DNA from: Actinoplanes derwentensis
Lineage (GTDB): Bacteria; Actinomycetota; Actinomycetes; Mycobacteriales; Micromonosporaceae
Assembly: GCF_900104725.1 (NCBI RefSeq)
Contig: NZ_LT629758.1
Coordinates: 6,751,001-6,815,000, forward strand
Direction: 5' to 3'
DNA length: 64,000 nucleotides
In this document: positions 35,709-47,180 of the stretch, piece by piece
How positions within the stretch are numbered: the first letter of the stretch is position 1
Layout of the letters: every line of letters starts with the position of its first letter
Notes under the pieces: generated by a model
What the model saw: the letters and a program-made list of their open reading frames with translations, nothing else
What the model was told of the DNA's origin: nothing
The model's database searches: none
Made by a program: the position numbers and the translations under genes

Positions 35709-36680
35709 GTGCGGCAGCAGTCCTCTTCCCGCCGCGTAGGCAGACACCGGCGCACGAACCCGCCGCTCCCGAGCAGTTCCCTGATCTCGCTGACCGTCCT
35801 GTGCGCGGCTATGGCCGCCGGTATCGGCAGTGTCGCCGCGTCGGCCTCCCCGATCGGCAGCGCCCGCGACAGCAGACCCAACCTGCCGACGGCCGCCCAC
35901 GCACCCGCGACCCTGCCGATCGTCCCGCCAGCCGGCGACGAGGCACCCGGCAAGTGGTACCCCCGGCTCGACCCGATCCCCGAAAACGCGGGAGCGAACC
36001 GTCCGGTCGCCGCCCGGGTCCGGCTCAGGGCCCGGCCGCTACCGGCAGCACCCCGGTCTCGAGCGGCCCGGTCACCCGCAGCCCAGTGGGTGCATCCGAA
36101 CCCCACCGCACAGATGACGTCCTGCTTCGGTCAGCGCTGGGGACGCTTGCACGCCGGTATCGACCTGGCCGCCCCGCCCGGCACCCCGATCCGGGCCGCC
36201 GGTGCCGGGGTGGTGGTCTCCGCCGGGCCGAACGGCGGTTACGGCAACGCGATCCTGATCGACCACCGCGACGGCTGGCTGACCCATTACGGTCACCTGG
36301 CGGTGATCACGGTCCAGATCGGACAGCGGGTGTCAGCCGGCCAGGTGATCGGTGCGGAAGGGTCGACCGGGCACTCGACCGGACCCCATCTGCACTTCGA
36401 GGTGCATCAGGGCCACTTCCAGAACCCGGTCGAGCCGACCGCGTGGATGCGCGCGCACGGAGTACCGATCCCCGGCTGCGCGATCGCTGCTCCTACAGCT
36501 TCTCGATCGGGGCATGACGGAGGATCAACCACATCGTCTGATCGCCGAAGTCGATCTGGACCCGCGTCCCCGGCCCCTGCCCCTCCACCGCCAGCACCCG
36601 GCCCAGACCGTAGCGCTGATGGTTCACCCGATCACCGGGATCCACCTTCGGCGCCTGTTTCATCTCGCTCGCGGTCGTGA
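35709..36680 (+). CDS. M23 family metallopeptidase (tandem paralogue, long C-terminal tail)
   Basis: 323 residues from GTG 35709, with GGGAGG at 35692-35697; GTG 35667 is an alternative. A hydrophobic segment SLTVLCAAMAAGIGSVAASASP acts as signal or anchor, followed by a Pro/Ala/Arg-rich linker. The M23 domain has RLHAGIDLA and PHLHFEVH zinc-ligand motifs and YGHLAVI between them. The last 62 residues are Ser/Pro/Arg-rich and encoded on the strand opposite the 3' end of pcrA, a 188-base tail-to-tail overlap. That tail looks like run-on beyond an older stop. Confidence 0.85.
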   Translation: MRQQSSSRRVGRHRRTNPPLPSSSLISLTVLCAAMAAGIGSVAASASPIGSARDSRPNLPTAAHAPATLPIVPPAGDEAPGKWYPRLDPIPENAGANRPVAARVRLRARPLPAAPRSRAARSPAAQWVHPNPTAQMTSCFGQRWGRLHAGIDLAAPPGTPIRAAGAGVVVSAGPNGGYGNAILIDHRDGWLTHYGHLAVITVQIGQRVSAGQVIGAEGSTGHSTGPHLHFEVHQGHFQNPVEPTAWMRAHGVPIPGCAIAAPTASRSGHDGGSTTSSDRRSRSGPASPAPAPPPPAPGPDRSADGSPDHRDPPSAPVSSRSRS

Positions 36681-38919
36681 GCTTGCTGGCGTCGATGCCG
36701 AGGCGATCGGCGATGCGCTGAGCCTTGGGTGTACCCCCGGCGAAGCCTCCGCCGCGTTGCCGGTCACCGCCACCGCCGCCGTGACCACCGCGGCCACCGA
36801 CTCCGCCGCCGGTGCCGGACCAGGAGGTGTACGACCCGCCGGTGCGTTCCCACCGGACCAGTTCGGGCGGCAGTTCGTCGGTGAACCGGGAGGGCGGGTT
36901 GTACTGCGGCTGGCCCCACGCCGACCGGGTCACCGCCCGGGACAGGTAGAGCCGCTGCCGGGCCCGGGTGATCCCCACGTACGCCAGCCGCCGTTCCTCC
37001 TCCAGCTCGGAGTTGTCGCCGAGTGCCCGCATGTGCGGGAAGACGCCGTCCTCCAGGCCGCTCAGGAACACCACCGGGAACTCCAGGCCCTTGGCGGTGT
37101 GCAGGGTCATCAACGTGACCACACCCTGATTGTCCGGATCGTCGTCGGGAAGCTGATCGGCGTCGGCGACCAGCGCCACCTGCTCGAGGAACCCGGCCAG
37201 CGTGGCGACCTGCTCCTCCCCTTCCTCAGCCAATGACTCGACCCGCTCGGTGTACTCCCGGGCGACGCTGACCAGCTCCTGCAGGTTCTCCACCCGGCCC
37301 TGGTCCTGCGGGTCCAGGCTCTCCTCCAGCTCGCCGAGCAGACCGGACCGCTGCAGCACCGCCTCGAGGACCTCTTCCGGTGGGGCGGTCAGGGCCAGCA
37401 CCCGCAGGTCGTCGAGAAGCTGTACGAAGTCGGTGATGCTGTTGACCGCCCGGGTGGAGATGCCCGGCGCGTCCTTGGCCCGGCGCAGCGCCTGCCCGAA
37501 CGAGACCCGGTCCCGGTTGGACAGTGCCTCGACACACGCCTCGGCCCGGTCGCCGATGCCCCGTTTCGGGGTGTTCAGCACCCGGCGGATGCTGACGGTG
37601 TCGTCGTCGTTCACGATGGCACGCAGGTAGCCCAGCGCGTCGCGGACCTCCTTGCGCTCGTAGAAGCGCACCCCACCGACCACCTTGTACGGCAGGCCGA
37701 CGCGGATGAACACCTCCTCGAACACTCGGGACTGCGCGTTCGTCCGGTAGAAGACGGCCACGTCGCCGGGCCGCACGTCGTGGTTGTCGGTGAGCCGGTC
37801 GATCTCGCGGGCCACCCAGTCGGCCTCGGCGTGCTCGGTGTCGGCCACGTAGCCGACGATCTGCTCGCCCGGCCCCTGATCGCTCCAGAGCCGCTTGGGT
37901 TTGCGGGAGGTGTTGCGGTCGATGACCGCGTTGGCGGCGCTGAGGATGGTCTGGGTGGAGCGGTAGTTCTGCTCCAGCAGGATGGTCCGGGCCTGCGGGT
38001 AGTCCCGCTCGAACTCCAGGATGTTGCGGATGGTGGCGCCGCGGAACGCGTAGATCGACTGGTCGGCGTCACCGACCACGCACAGTTCGCTCGGCTCGAC
38101 CTCGCCGCCGGGCACCCCGACCAGCTCGCGGATCAGCGTGTACTGCGCGTGGTTGGTGTCCTGGTACTCGTCGACCATGACGTGCCGGAACCGGCGGCGG
38201 TACGTCTCGGCGATCAGCGGATTCGCCTGGAACAGGTGCACCACGGTCATGATGATGTCGTCGAAGTCCAGGGCGTGAGCCTCGCGGAGCCGGCGCTGGT
38301 ACAGCTCGTACGCCTCGGCGACGGCCCGCTCGTTGGGACCCTTCGCATTGGCTTTGAACTCCTCCGGCTCGACCAGCTCGTTCTTCAGGTTCGACACCTG
38401 GGCGGCGAGGCTGCGAGCGGTGTACCGCTTCGGGTCCAGGTCCAGCTCGCGGGCCACCAGCGTCATCAGGCGACGCGAGTCGTCGGCGTCGTAGATGGAG
38501 AAGGTGCTCTTCAACCCGGTGTGCTCGTGCTCGGCGCGCAGGATGCGAACGCATGCCGAGTGGAACGTCGACACCCACATCAGCCGGGCGCGCGGCCCGA
38601 CCAGCTGGGAGACCCGCTCCTTCATCTCACCGGCGGCCTTGTTGGTGAACGTGATGGCGATGATCTCGCCGGGATGCACGTCCCGCTCGGCCAGCAGGTA
38701 GGCGATCCGGTGGGTCAGCACCCGGGTCTTGCCCGAACCGGCGCCGGCCACGATCAGCAGCGGCCCCCCGGAGTGCGTGACCGCGTCTCGCTGCGGGCCG
38801 TTCAGGCCGGTCAGCAGCGACTCCGGGTCGAGCCGGCGGGGCGCCGGCCGTGGTGTCTCCGGCACCCGCACCGGCGGGAGGGAGAACAGGGCGTCGGAAG
38901 GTTCTGAGGTAGGTCGCAT
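36493..38919 (-). CDS. pcrA: ATP-dependent 3'-5' DNA helicase PcrA/UvrD
   Basis: 808 residues from ATG 38919, where TACACT at 38934-38929 is a plausible -10 for a leaderless message; an upstream start at 38982 is possible. SF1A helicase motifs: LNGPQRDAV (Q motif), AGAGSGKTRVLTHR (Walker A), VDEYQDTN (II), VGDADQSIYAFRGA (III), LEQNYRS, VTLMTLHTAKGLEFPVVF and VGITRARQRLYLSRA (VI). The C-terminal Tudor-like RNA-polymerase-binding module reads DRVNHQRYGLGRVLAVEG. It acts in nucleotide excision repair and fork rescue. A Gly-rich linker precedes the Tudor module. Confidence 0.96.
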   Translation of the reverse strand: MRPTSEPSDALFSLPPVRVPETPRPAPRRLDPESLLTGLNGPQRDAVTHSGGPLLIVAGAGSGKTRVLTHRIAYLLAERDVHPGEIIAITFTNKAAGEMKERVSQLVGPRARLMWVSTFHSACVRILRAEHEHTGLKSTFSIYDADDSRRLMTLVARELDLDPKRYTARSLAAQVSNLKNELVEPEEFKANAKGPNERAVAEAYELYQRRLREAHALDFDDIIMTVVHLFQANPLIAETYRRRFRHVMVDEYQDTNHAQYTLIRELVGVPGGEVEPSELCVVGDADQSIYAFRGATIRNILEFERDYPQARTILLEQNYRSTQTILSAANAVIDRNTSRKPKRLWSDQGPGEQIVGYVADTEHAEADWVAREIDRLTDNHDVRPGDVAVFYRTNAQSRVFEEVFIRVGLPYKVVGGVRFYERKEVRDALGYLRAIVNDDDTVSIRRVLNTPKRGIGDRAEACVEALSNRDRVSFGQALRRAKDAPGISTRAVNSITDFVQLLDDLRVLALTAPPEEVLEAVLQRSGLLGELEESLDPQDQGRVENLQELVSVAREYTERVESLAEEGEEQVATLAGFLEQVALVADADQLPDDDPDNQGVVTLMTLHTAKGLEFPVVFLSGLEDGVFPHMRALGDNSELEEERRLAYVGITRARQRLYLSRAVTRSAWGQPQYNPPSRFTDELPPELVRWERTGGSYTSWSGTGGGVGGRGGHGGGGGDRQRGGGFAGGTPKAQRIADRLGIDASKLTTASEMKQAPKVDPGDRVNHQRYGLGRVLAVEGQGPGTRVQIDFGDQTMWLILRHAPIEKL

Positions 38920-39005
38920 CGCCGAGCCAGTGTATGCCGACCCCCCGACAGCTTTATTCCGCCGACCAGCACCTTCATCCACGCCCGACGATTAATGTGT
39001 GGGCC

Positions 39006-40814
39006 ATGCCTCTTTCCCAGCGAAAGCGCATCGTCATGTCGGTGGCCGTACTGGCCACGGTCGCCTTCATACCCTCGGCACCGGGTGCGGCGGCCGCGCC
39101 GCCGGCCGAGTTCGCCCCGGTAACCGCGTCAGTCGGCACCTTCGGGGGCGCCACGGTCCAGGGCCAGATCCTCAGTTACAACGACTTCCACGGCGCGATC
39201 GACCCACCGACCGGCAGCGGCGCGGTGGTCAACGCCGGCGGCACCAGCACGCCGGCCGGTGGGGTGGAGTACCTGGCCACCGCCTTGACGAAGCTGCGGG
39301 CCGGGAGCCCGCACACGATCACCGCCGGGGCCGGTGACCTGATCGGGGCGACGCCGCTGGTCAGCGCGGCCTTCCACGACGAGCCGACGATCGAGTTGAT
39401 GAACCAGATCGGGCTTCAGGTCAGTGCGGTCGGCAACCACGAGTTCGACGAGGGGGTGGCCGAGCTGATCCGGATTCAGCGGGGCGGCTGCCACCCGGCC
39501 GACGGATGCCAGGACGGCGATCCGTACCGGGGTGCGAAGTTCACCTATCTGGCGGCGAACACCATCGACAAGAGGACGAAGCTGCCGATTCTGCCGCCGA
39601 TCGACATCCGGTGGGTGAACGGCGTACCGGTCGGGTTCATCGGTATGACGCTCGAAGGCACGCCCGGCATCGTCAACCCGGCCGGGATCACGAACGTCAC
39701 CTTCACCGACGAGGTGGTGACCGCCAACAAGTGGAGCAACCTGCTGCGGGCCTTCGGGGTGAAAGCGCAGGTGCTGCTACTGCACGAGGGTGGTTCGCAG
39801 GCCTCGGTCACCCCGACGCCGGGGGTCTCCGACTGCACCGGCTTCACCGGCCCGCTGGTGCCGATCGTCGCCGGTCTCGACCCGGCGATCGGTGTGGTGA
39901 TCTCCGGGCACACGCACCGCTTCTACTCGTGCAAGCTGCCGAACAGCGCCGGGGCGGACACCGTCGTCACCAGTGCCGGCAGCAACGGCCAGCTGGTCAC
40001 CGACATCGACTACACGCTGGACAAGCGGACCGGGAAGTTCGCCGCGATCACCGCGAAGAACGTGATCGTGGAGAACGGCGTCCCGGACGGCAACGGTGGC
40101 TGGCAGCGCGACGCGGCCGGCACCTACCTGAAGAACCCGGCCACTGTGGACGCCGCCGCCAAGAAGGTGGCCGACAAATACCGTACGGCGGTCGCGCCGA
40201 TCGCGAACCGGCTGGTCGGCAGCATCAGCGCGGACATCAGCCGGACCACCACCGCGGCGGGTGAGAGCCCGCTCGGTGACGTGATCGCCGACGCGCAACT
40301 CGCCTACACCGGCGCGCAGATCGCCCTGATGAACCCCGGTGGCATCCGCGCCGACCTGGACGCCGACCAGTCCTCCGGCGGTGAGGCCTACGGGCAGGTC
40401 ACCTACGGCGAGGCGTTCACCGTGCAGCCGTTCAACAACCTGCTCGCCACCCAGACCTTCACCGGTGCCCAGCTCAAGAACGTGCTGGAGCAGCAGTTCG
40501 CCGGTTTCGGTGGGCAGACCACGCAGCGGATCCTGCAGGTGTCGGCGGGTCTGACGTACAGCTGGAGTGCCTCGGCCCCGGCCGGGTCGAAGGTCAGCGC
40601 CCTGGCCCTGAACGGGACACCTGTCGACCCGGCGGCGAACTATCTGGTCACCACGAACGACTTCCTGGCCAACGGTGGTGACGGGTTCAGCAACCTGACG
40701 CTGGGCACCGGCCGGGTGACCGCGCCGGGCTTCGACGTGGACGCGCTCGTGGCGCACCTCGCCACCGGCCCGATCGCGCCCGGACCGGCGAACCGCATCT
40801 CCACCACGGCCTGA
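39006..40814 (+). CDS. Secreted bifunctional metallophosphatase/5'-nucleotidase (UshA-like)
   Basis: 602 residues. ATG 39006 starts a Sec signal (IVMSVAVLATVAFIPSAPGAAA), and TAATGT 7 bases upstream suggests a leaderless message. The metallophosphatase domain has ILSYNDFHG, GAGDLIGATPL, VGNHEFDEG and ISGHTHRFYSC, the full set of dimetal ligands. The C-terminal 5'-nucleotidase domain has NPGGIRADL, EAFTVQPFNN and TTNDFLANGGDGF. It releases nucleosides and phosphate from extracellular nucleotides. It is monocistronic, with a terminator at 40839. Confidence 0.92.
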   Translation: MPLSQRKRIVMSVAVLATVAFIPSAPGAAAAPPAEFAPVTASVGTFGGATVQGQILSYNDFHGAIDPPTGSGAVVNAGGTSTPAGGVEYLATALTKLRAGSPHTITAGAGDLIGATPLVSAAFHDEPTIELMNQIGLQVSAVGNHEFDEGVAELIRIQRGGCHPADGCQDGDPYRGAKFTYLAANTIDKRTKLPILPPIDIRWVNGVPVGFIGMTLEGTPGIVNPAGITNVTFTDEVVTANKWSNLLRAFGVKAQVLLLHEGGSQASVTPTPGVSDCTGFTGPLVPIVAGLDPAIGVVISGHTHRFYSCKLPNSAGADTVVTSAGSNGQLVTDIDYTLDKRTGKFAAITAKNVIVENGVPDGNGGWQRDAAGTYLKNPATVDAAAKKVADKYRTAVAPIANRLVGSISADISRTTTAAGESPLGDVIADAQLAYTGAQIALMNPGGIRADLDADQSSGGEAYGQVTYGEAFTVQPFNNLLATQTFTGAQLKNVLEQQFAGFGGQTTQRILQVSAGLTYSWSASAPAGSKVSALALNGTPVDPAANYLVTTNDFLANGGDGFSNLTLGTGRVTAPGFDVDALVAHLATGPIAPGPANRISTTA

Positions 40815-40838
40815 TCAGGCCGGACTTTCGTCCCAACA

Positions 40839-40869
40839 CTCGGGCGGTTTCCTTGCGGGACCGTCCGAG
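40839..40869 (+). terminator. Hairpin terminator after the 5'-nucleotidase gene
   Basis: CTCGGGCGGT at 40839-40848 pairs with ACCGTCCGAG at 40860-40869 with one G.T, 24 bases past the stop. Confidence 0.6.
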
Positions 40870-40940
40870 GCGGGGGCATACTCGGCTCGTGATCCAGCAG
40901 GCGCGATTTTTTACCTATGGCACCGGAGCCCCGGCAGCCG

Positions 40941-40999
40941 TAGGTCGCGCCTGAACCCCAGACCTACACCAAGCCCCGGGCTCTCCAGCTCGGGGCTTG
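40941..40999 (+). promoter_or_regulatory. Two hairpins in the chorismate mutase leader
   Basis: TAGGTC at 40941 pairs with GACCTA at 40961-40966. Right next to it CAAGCCCCG (40970-40978) pairs with CGGGGCTTG (40991-40999). Both lie 50-110 bases before the start codon. They could be an RNA control element or a second terminator of the upstream gene. No aromatic-codon leader peptide is visible. Confidence 0.4.
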
Positions 41000-41049
41000 A
41001 TGCTGTCCGGGCCGGGGTGGCCGGGACGTCAGCACCTGAGGAGCACGAC

Positions 41050-41340
41050 ATGACCGCAGACGTGATGGACCAGACCACCGGCGCCGGTGAGGACGCGGCC
41101 GCGGCAAAGATCCGCGGCATCCGCGAGCGCATCAACGAGATCGACAAGACTCTGATCGATCTCTGGCTGGAGCGGTCAGCGCTCTCCCAGGAGGTCGGCA
41201 AGACCCGGATGGCCAGCGGTGGTACGCGTCTGGTGCTGGCCCGGGAGCGGGAGATCATCGAACATTTCCGGGAGGCGCTCGGCCCGGACGGCACCCAGGT
41301 CGCGTTGCTGCTGCTGCGTTCCGGCCGGGGCCCACTCTGA
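41050..41340 (+). CDS. Chorismate mutase (AroQ type, monofunctional)
   Basis: 96 residues from ATG 41050, set by GAGGAG at 41038-41043. The all-alpha AroQ pattern is seen in IRGIRERINEIDKTLIDLWLERSALSQEVGKTR, shown here as its key parts: the first-helix Arg, IDKTLIDLW, the ERSALSQEVGK lysine, and a helix-3 REREIIEHF segment. It converts chorismate to prephenate for Phe/Tyr synthesis. No signal peptide, so it is the cytoplasmic form. Monocistronic, with structured leader RNA and a strong terminator. Confidence 0.9.
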   Translation: MTADVMDQTTGAGEDAAAAKIRGIRERINEIDKTLIDLWLERSALSQEVGKTRMASGGTRLVLAREREIIEHFREALGPDGTQVALLLLRSGRGPL

Positions 41341-41341
41341 G

Positions 41342-41381
41342 CTCCCGGGGGGCTTTCCAACGCTGGAAGGCCCCTCGGGAG
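41342..41381. terminator. Bidirectional hairpin terminator
   Basis: An 18-bp stem (41342-41359 with 41364-41381, two wobble positions, 4-base loop) between the convergent chorismate mutase gene and the ABC importer operon. Confidence 0.82.
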
Positions 41382-41384
41382 ACC

Positions 41385-43403
<2,019 letters not shown>

Positions 43404-43407
<4 letters not shown>

Positions 43408-44300
43408 CGCAACTTCGGGTCGAAGGCGTCGCGGATGGCGTCGCCCAGCATGATGAAGGCCAGCACGGTGGCCGCGAGGAAGACGGACGGCCAGACCAGC
43501 GGGTGCGCCGCGATCCGGGCGTAGTCCTGGGCCTCGGCGATCTGCAGGCCCCAGCTGACGGCATCGCCCCTGAGCCCGACTCCGAGGTAGGAGAGGGTCG
43601 CCTCAGCGGCGATGTTGGTGCCCAGCAGGATGGTGAGGACCACGATGAACGAGGCGATCGAGTTCGGCAGGATGTGCCGGAACATCAGCCGGAGCGGGCC
43701 GGCGCCCAGCATCCGGGCCGCCGCCACGTAGTCCTGGCTCTTCGACGTGATCACCGCGGACCGCATCACCCGGGCCGCCGCGGTCCAGGTCAGCACACCC
43801 AGGGTGATGGTCACCGCGGTCACGCCGTTGTCGCCGGCTCCGGAGAGGCGGCCGGAGAAGACCACCGCGCCGAGCAGGAACGGAACGCCGAGCATGATGT
43901 CGGTCAGCCGGGACAGCACCGCGTCGACGATGCCGCCGTAGTAGCCGGCGGACAGGCCGAAGAGCAGGCCGAGCACCCCGGCGAGCAGCGTGGAGAGGAT
44001 CCCCACCTCGATCGAGTTGCGGGTGCCGTACACGGTTCGGGCGAAGACGTCGCAACCCTGGAAGTCGTATCCGAACCAGGCGCCACCGCTGGGGGCCTTG
44101 TGCTGGTTGGACAGCGCGCACGAGGCGGGGTCGGCCGACGTGAACAGCGACGGGACGGCCGCCATCAGCAGGATCAGGACGACCAGCACGCCGGACACCC
44201 AGAAGATCTTGTTGCGGCGCAGGTCGGCCCAGGCGTCACCGGCCAGGCTGCGGGTCTTCACGGGGGCCTCGGCCGCGACGATCAGGGCGGGGTCACTCAT
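43404..44300 (-). CDS. Peptide ABC importer permease (DppC type)
   Basis: 298 residues. The N-terminal cytoplasmic lead (RSLAGDAWADLRRNK) comes before the first helix, as in DppC/OppC. Six helices in all follow, with an extracytoplasmic loop after the first. The EAA-type cytoplasmic loop reads YVAAARMLGAGPLRLMFRHILPN near residue 200, the contact with the ATPases. It overlaps its neighbours at both ends and so is part of the same operon. Confidence 0.92.
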
Positions 44301-45219
44301 AGCGGATCCTGGGGTCGAGGGCGGCGTAGAGCAGGTCGACGACGAGGTTCACGACCAGGAAGACGATGACGAGGACGCTGACGAATCCGACCACCAGCGG
44401 CCCGTCCTCGGTGCGGATGCCACGGGCCAGGTTGAAACCGACGCCGGGGATGTTGAAGACCTCCTCGGTGACGATCGCGCCGGACATCAGGCTGCCCAGG
44501 TCGACACCGATCAGGGTGATCACCGGGATCAGCGAGTTGCGCAGCACGTGCACCCAGGTGACCCGGCGTGCGGACAGGCCCTTGGCGCGGGCGGTCCGCA
44601 CGTAGTCGGCCCGGAGGTTCTCCACCACGGACGTACGGGTCACCCGCAGCTGGGTGGCGACCACCGTGGTGGCGAGCACGATGGCCGGCAGCAGCAGCGC
44701 GTAGAGGGTGGCGTCCTTCGTCGTGGTCGCCGGGAACCAGCGCAGTTCCATGGCGAAGACCAGCTGGGCCACCGGGGCGAGCACCACGATCGGCATGGCC
44801 AGCAGCAGCAGGGTCATCAGCAGGGTGCCGTTGTCGAAGAGTCCGCCGCGCCGGATCGCCGACCAGACGCCGGCGGTGACGGCGATCAGGGCCGCGATCA
44901 CGATGGCCAGCAGTGCCAGCCGCAGGGTCACCGGCCACGCCCCGACGAGCATGTCGGAGATCTCCCGGCCGGTCATCGACCGGCCCAGGTCACCGGTGAG
45001 CAGGCCTTTCATGTAGTACCCGTACTGGACCAGGAAGCTGTCGTCCAGGTGGTAGCGCTCGGTCAGCACGGCACGCACGCTGTCGGTGACCGGTTTCTCG
45101 CCCGCCAGCGCCTGGATGGGGTCGTTCTGATTGGCGAACATCAGCGCGAAGACTACGAAGGTGGCCCCGAAGAAGGTCAGGATCATCTGTAGTAAGCGCC
45201 GCACGATGTAGCGGAACAT
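44293..45219 (-). CDS. Peptide ABC importer permease (DppB type)
   Basis: 308 residues. The start MFRYIVRRLLQMILTFFGATF is the hallmark of DppB/OppB permeases. The large extracytoplasmic loop follows (YHLDDSFLVQYGYYMKGLLTGDLG). The EAA loop reads YVRTARAKGLSARRVTWVHVLRNS near residue 205. A hairpin at 45264-45309 separates it from the binding-protein gene upstream, probably lowering permease expression relative to the binding protein. Confidence 0.93.
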   Translation of the reverse strand: MFRYIVRRLLQMILTFFGATFVVFALMFANQNDPIQALAGEKPVTDSVRAVLTERYHLDDSFLVQYGYYMKGLLTGDLGRSMTGREISDMLVGAWPVTLRLALLAIVIAALIAVTAGVWSAIRRGGLFDNGTLLMTLLLLAMPIVVLAPVAQLVFAMELRWFPATTTKDATLYALLLPAIVLATTVVATQLRVTRTSVVENLRADYVRTARAKGLSARRVTWVHVLRNSLIPVITLIGVDLGSLMSGAIVTEEVFNIPGVGFNLARGIRTEDGPLVVGFVSVLVIVFLVVNLVVDLLYAALDPRIRYE

Positions 45220-45263
45220 TCGGCTTCAGCCTCTTCGGCGACGGAGATCAGTGGAACGACAAC

Positions 45264-45309
45264 ACAGTAGTGGCGCCACGGTTGTCTGCTCCCGTGACGC
45301 CACCACTGT
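45264..45309 (-). terminator. Hairpin between binding-protein and permease genes (likely partial terminator)
   Basis: An 18-bp stem with two wobble mismatches (45264-45281 with 45292-45309), 14 bases past the binding-protein stop and 45 before the permease start. Intercistronic hairpins here commonly raise the ratio of binding protein to membrane components. Confidence 0.65.
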
Positions 45310-45322
45310 TCGAGCGATCAGA

Positions 45323-46957
45323 TCAGGCGATCGTTTCGATCTCGTACAGGTTCACCTTCATGAACAGGTCGATCTCGACGTTCTGGACCCTCTCCGAGTA
45401 TCCGTAGACGTTGTTCGAGAAGCGCAGCGGGATGAACGGCATCTCGTCGACCAGGATGTCCTCGGCCTGCTGCCACTTCTTGATCGCGGCCGCCGGCGTG
45501 GACGCCGCCGAACCCTGCTTCACCAGGGCGTCGAACCTGGCGTCGGAGAAACCGGAGAAGTTCGACGAGCCGTTGGAGCTGTACAGCGGGCCGAGGTAGT
45601 TCTCCATCAGCGGGTAGTCCATCGACCAGCTCAGCCGGAACATGCCGATCGGTTCCTTGGCCCGAGCCATCGCCTGGAGGTCGGCGAACTTCGCCACCGG
45701 GTTACCGACGCAGGTGACACCCAGCGCGGCGGTGATCTGGTTGCACGTGGCGTCGACCCAGGCCTTGTGGCCACCGTCGACGTTGTAGGTGATCTTGATC
45801 TCGGACGGGCCCCTGCCCTGCTTGTACAGCGTCTTGGCCTTGGCCGGGCTGTACTGGCAGGCCTCACCGCAGCTGTCCTCGCGGAAACCGGCGACCACCG
45901 GGGAGACGAAGGAGTGCGCCGGCGACCGGGAACCCAGGAAGATCTGGTTCGCGATCTCGTCCCGGTTGATCGCCATCGAGATCGCCTTGCGGACGTCCTT
46001 GTTGCTCCACGTGGAGTCGTAGACCGGGAAACCGAGCACGTCGAAGCCGGAGTTCTCACTCCGCTGGAACCGCTCACCGAGGTCGGCGGGAGCGCTGGAC
46101 AGCGCCTCGATCGGGATGCTGGTCTGCACATCCAGGCTGCCGGTGACCAGGTCCGCGTACTCGGTCTGCTCGTCCTGGTAGATCTTCCAGGTGACGCCGT
46201 CGATCTTCGGGACCTTGCCCTTGAAGTCAGCGACCTTCTCCACGACGATCTGGTTGTCGTGCTCCCACTTGCCCTTCATCTTGAAGGGCCCGTTACCGAT
46301 GACCTGCTCCGAGAAGCCTTCGACGATCACTCCGTCGGAGGCGAACGCGGCCTTCGGCAGCGGGTAGAAGACCGAGTAGGCGAGCACCGTCTTGAAGCTG
46401 GAGAACGGCGCCGAGAGGGTGACCTGGAACGTCAGGTCGTCCTTCTTCACCAGACCGGTGAGCTTGTTCGTCTTCGGGATCTCGGCCTTCAGCGGGCCGT
46501 CCTTGTCCGGGTCCTCCGGGTTCAGGGCCGCGTAGCCGGCGATGCGCTCGAAGAAGAAGCTGCCGGTCTGGGCGTTGGGCCCGTACGCGCCGTAGTTCCA
46601 CGAGTCGATGTAGTTCTGCGCGGTGACCGGCTCGCCGTTGTGGAAGGTGAAGCCCGGCTTCAGCTTGATCGTCCAGACCCGGTTGTTCACGCTCGGTTTG
46701 ATCGACTCGGCGGCGACCTCGACCGGCTCCTTGCGGGAGTTGAACTCGACGAGCGGGTAGAACAGCGAACTCAGCACCGTCGTGCCGTTGACGTCCGTGA
46801 CATTCGTGGGCAGGAGGTCCGACGGCTCGGATAGACCGATCACGACCGTGTTGGAGTTGGCGGCCTCGTCGTCCGAGTCACCGCCGCCACAACCGGCGAT
46901 CAACAGGGAGAAGGCGGCCAGTCCGGCCGCCAACTTCCACGGGCGTTTCCCGAGCAT
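45323..46957 (-). CDS. Extracellular solute-binding lipoprotein, family 5 (peptide importer)
   Basis: 544 residues. Lipoprotein signal LAAGLAAFSLLIAGC with lipobox LIAGC at about residues 19-23, then a Gly/Asp/Ser tether. SBP_bac_5 features: LYPLVEFNSRKEP-like early region, WTIKLKPGFTFHNGEPVTA near residue 95, and DVRKAISMAINRDEIANQIF near 320. It captures peptides or related compounds outside the membrane for the DppBCDF-type components downstream. GAAGGAGG is a strong ribosome site. A CTGTGACACAG palindrome lies 53 bp upstream of the start. Confidence 0.93.
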   Translation of the reverse strand: MLGKRPWKLAAGLAAFSLLIAGCGGGDSDDEAANSNTVVIGLSEPSDLLPTNVTDVNGTTVLSSLFYPLVEFNSRKEPVEVAAESIKPSVNNRVWTIKLKPGFTFHNGEPVTAQNYIDSWNYGAYGPNAQTGSFFFERIAGYAALNPEDPDKDGPLKAEIPKTNKLTGLVKKDDLTFQVTLSAPFSSFKTVLAYSVFYPLPKAAFASDGVIVEGFSEQVIGNGPFKMKGKWEHDNQIVVEKVADFKGKVPKIDGVTWKIYQDEQTEYADLVTGSLDVQTSIPIEALSSAPADLGERFQRSENSGFDVLGFPVYDSTWSNKDVRKAISMAINRDEIANQIFLGSRSPAHSFVSPVVAGFREDSCGEACQYSPAKAKTLYKQGRGPSEIKITYNVDGGHKAWVDATCNQITAALGVTCVGNPVAKFADLQAMARAKEPIGMFRLSWSMDYPLMENYLGPLYSSNGSSNFSGFSDARFDALVKQGSAASTPAAAIKKWQQAEDILVDEMPFIPLRFSNNVYGYSERVQNVEIDLFMKVNLYEIETIA

Positions 46958-47009
46958 CGGGGGTGCCTCCTTCAGGGGCGCTCACGAGGGGGTGTGTGAG
47001 TAGCTGCCA

Positions 47010-47020
47010 CTGTGACACAG
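47010..47020. promoter_or_regulatory. CTGTGACACAG palindrome upstream of the importer operon
   Basis: An 11-bp odd palindrome 53 bp upstream of the binding-protein start, in a 223-bp gap holding nothing else recognisable apart from the promoter region. It loosely resembles a CRP/FNR-type half-site pair with short spacing. The regulator is unknown. Confidence 0.3.
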
Positions 47021-47180
47021 AGACACGAAAACCCGGAGCCCCGTTATCAAGCCGATATTAGCCGCTTAAGCCGGAACAAGTCGTTTTCGTCGCTTCTGAG
47101 CTGGGAAAACTCCAAGGGGCTCTGATAACAGTACGGAGCGCAGCCTAGCCGAATGGCTTTGCCGGATCGAGACTGAGGGG

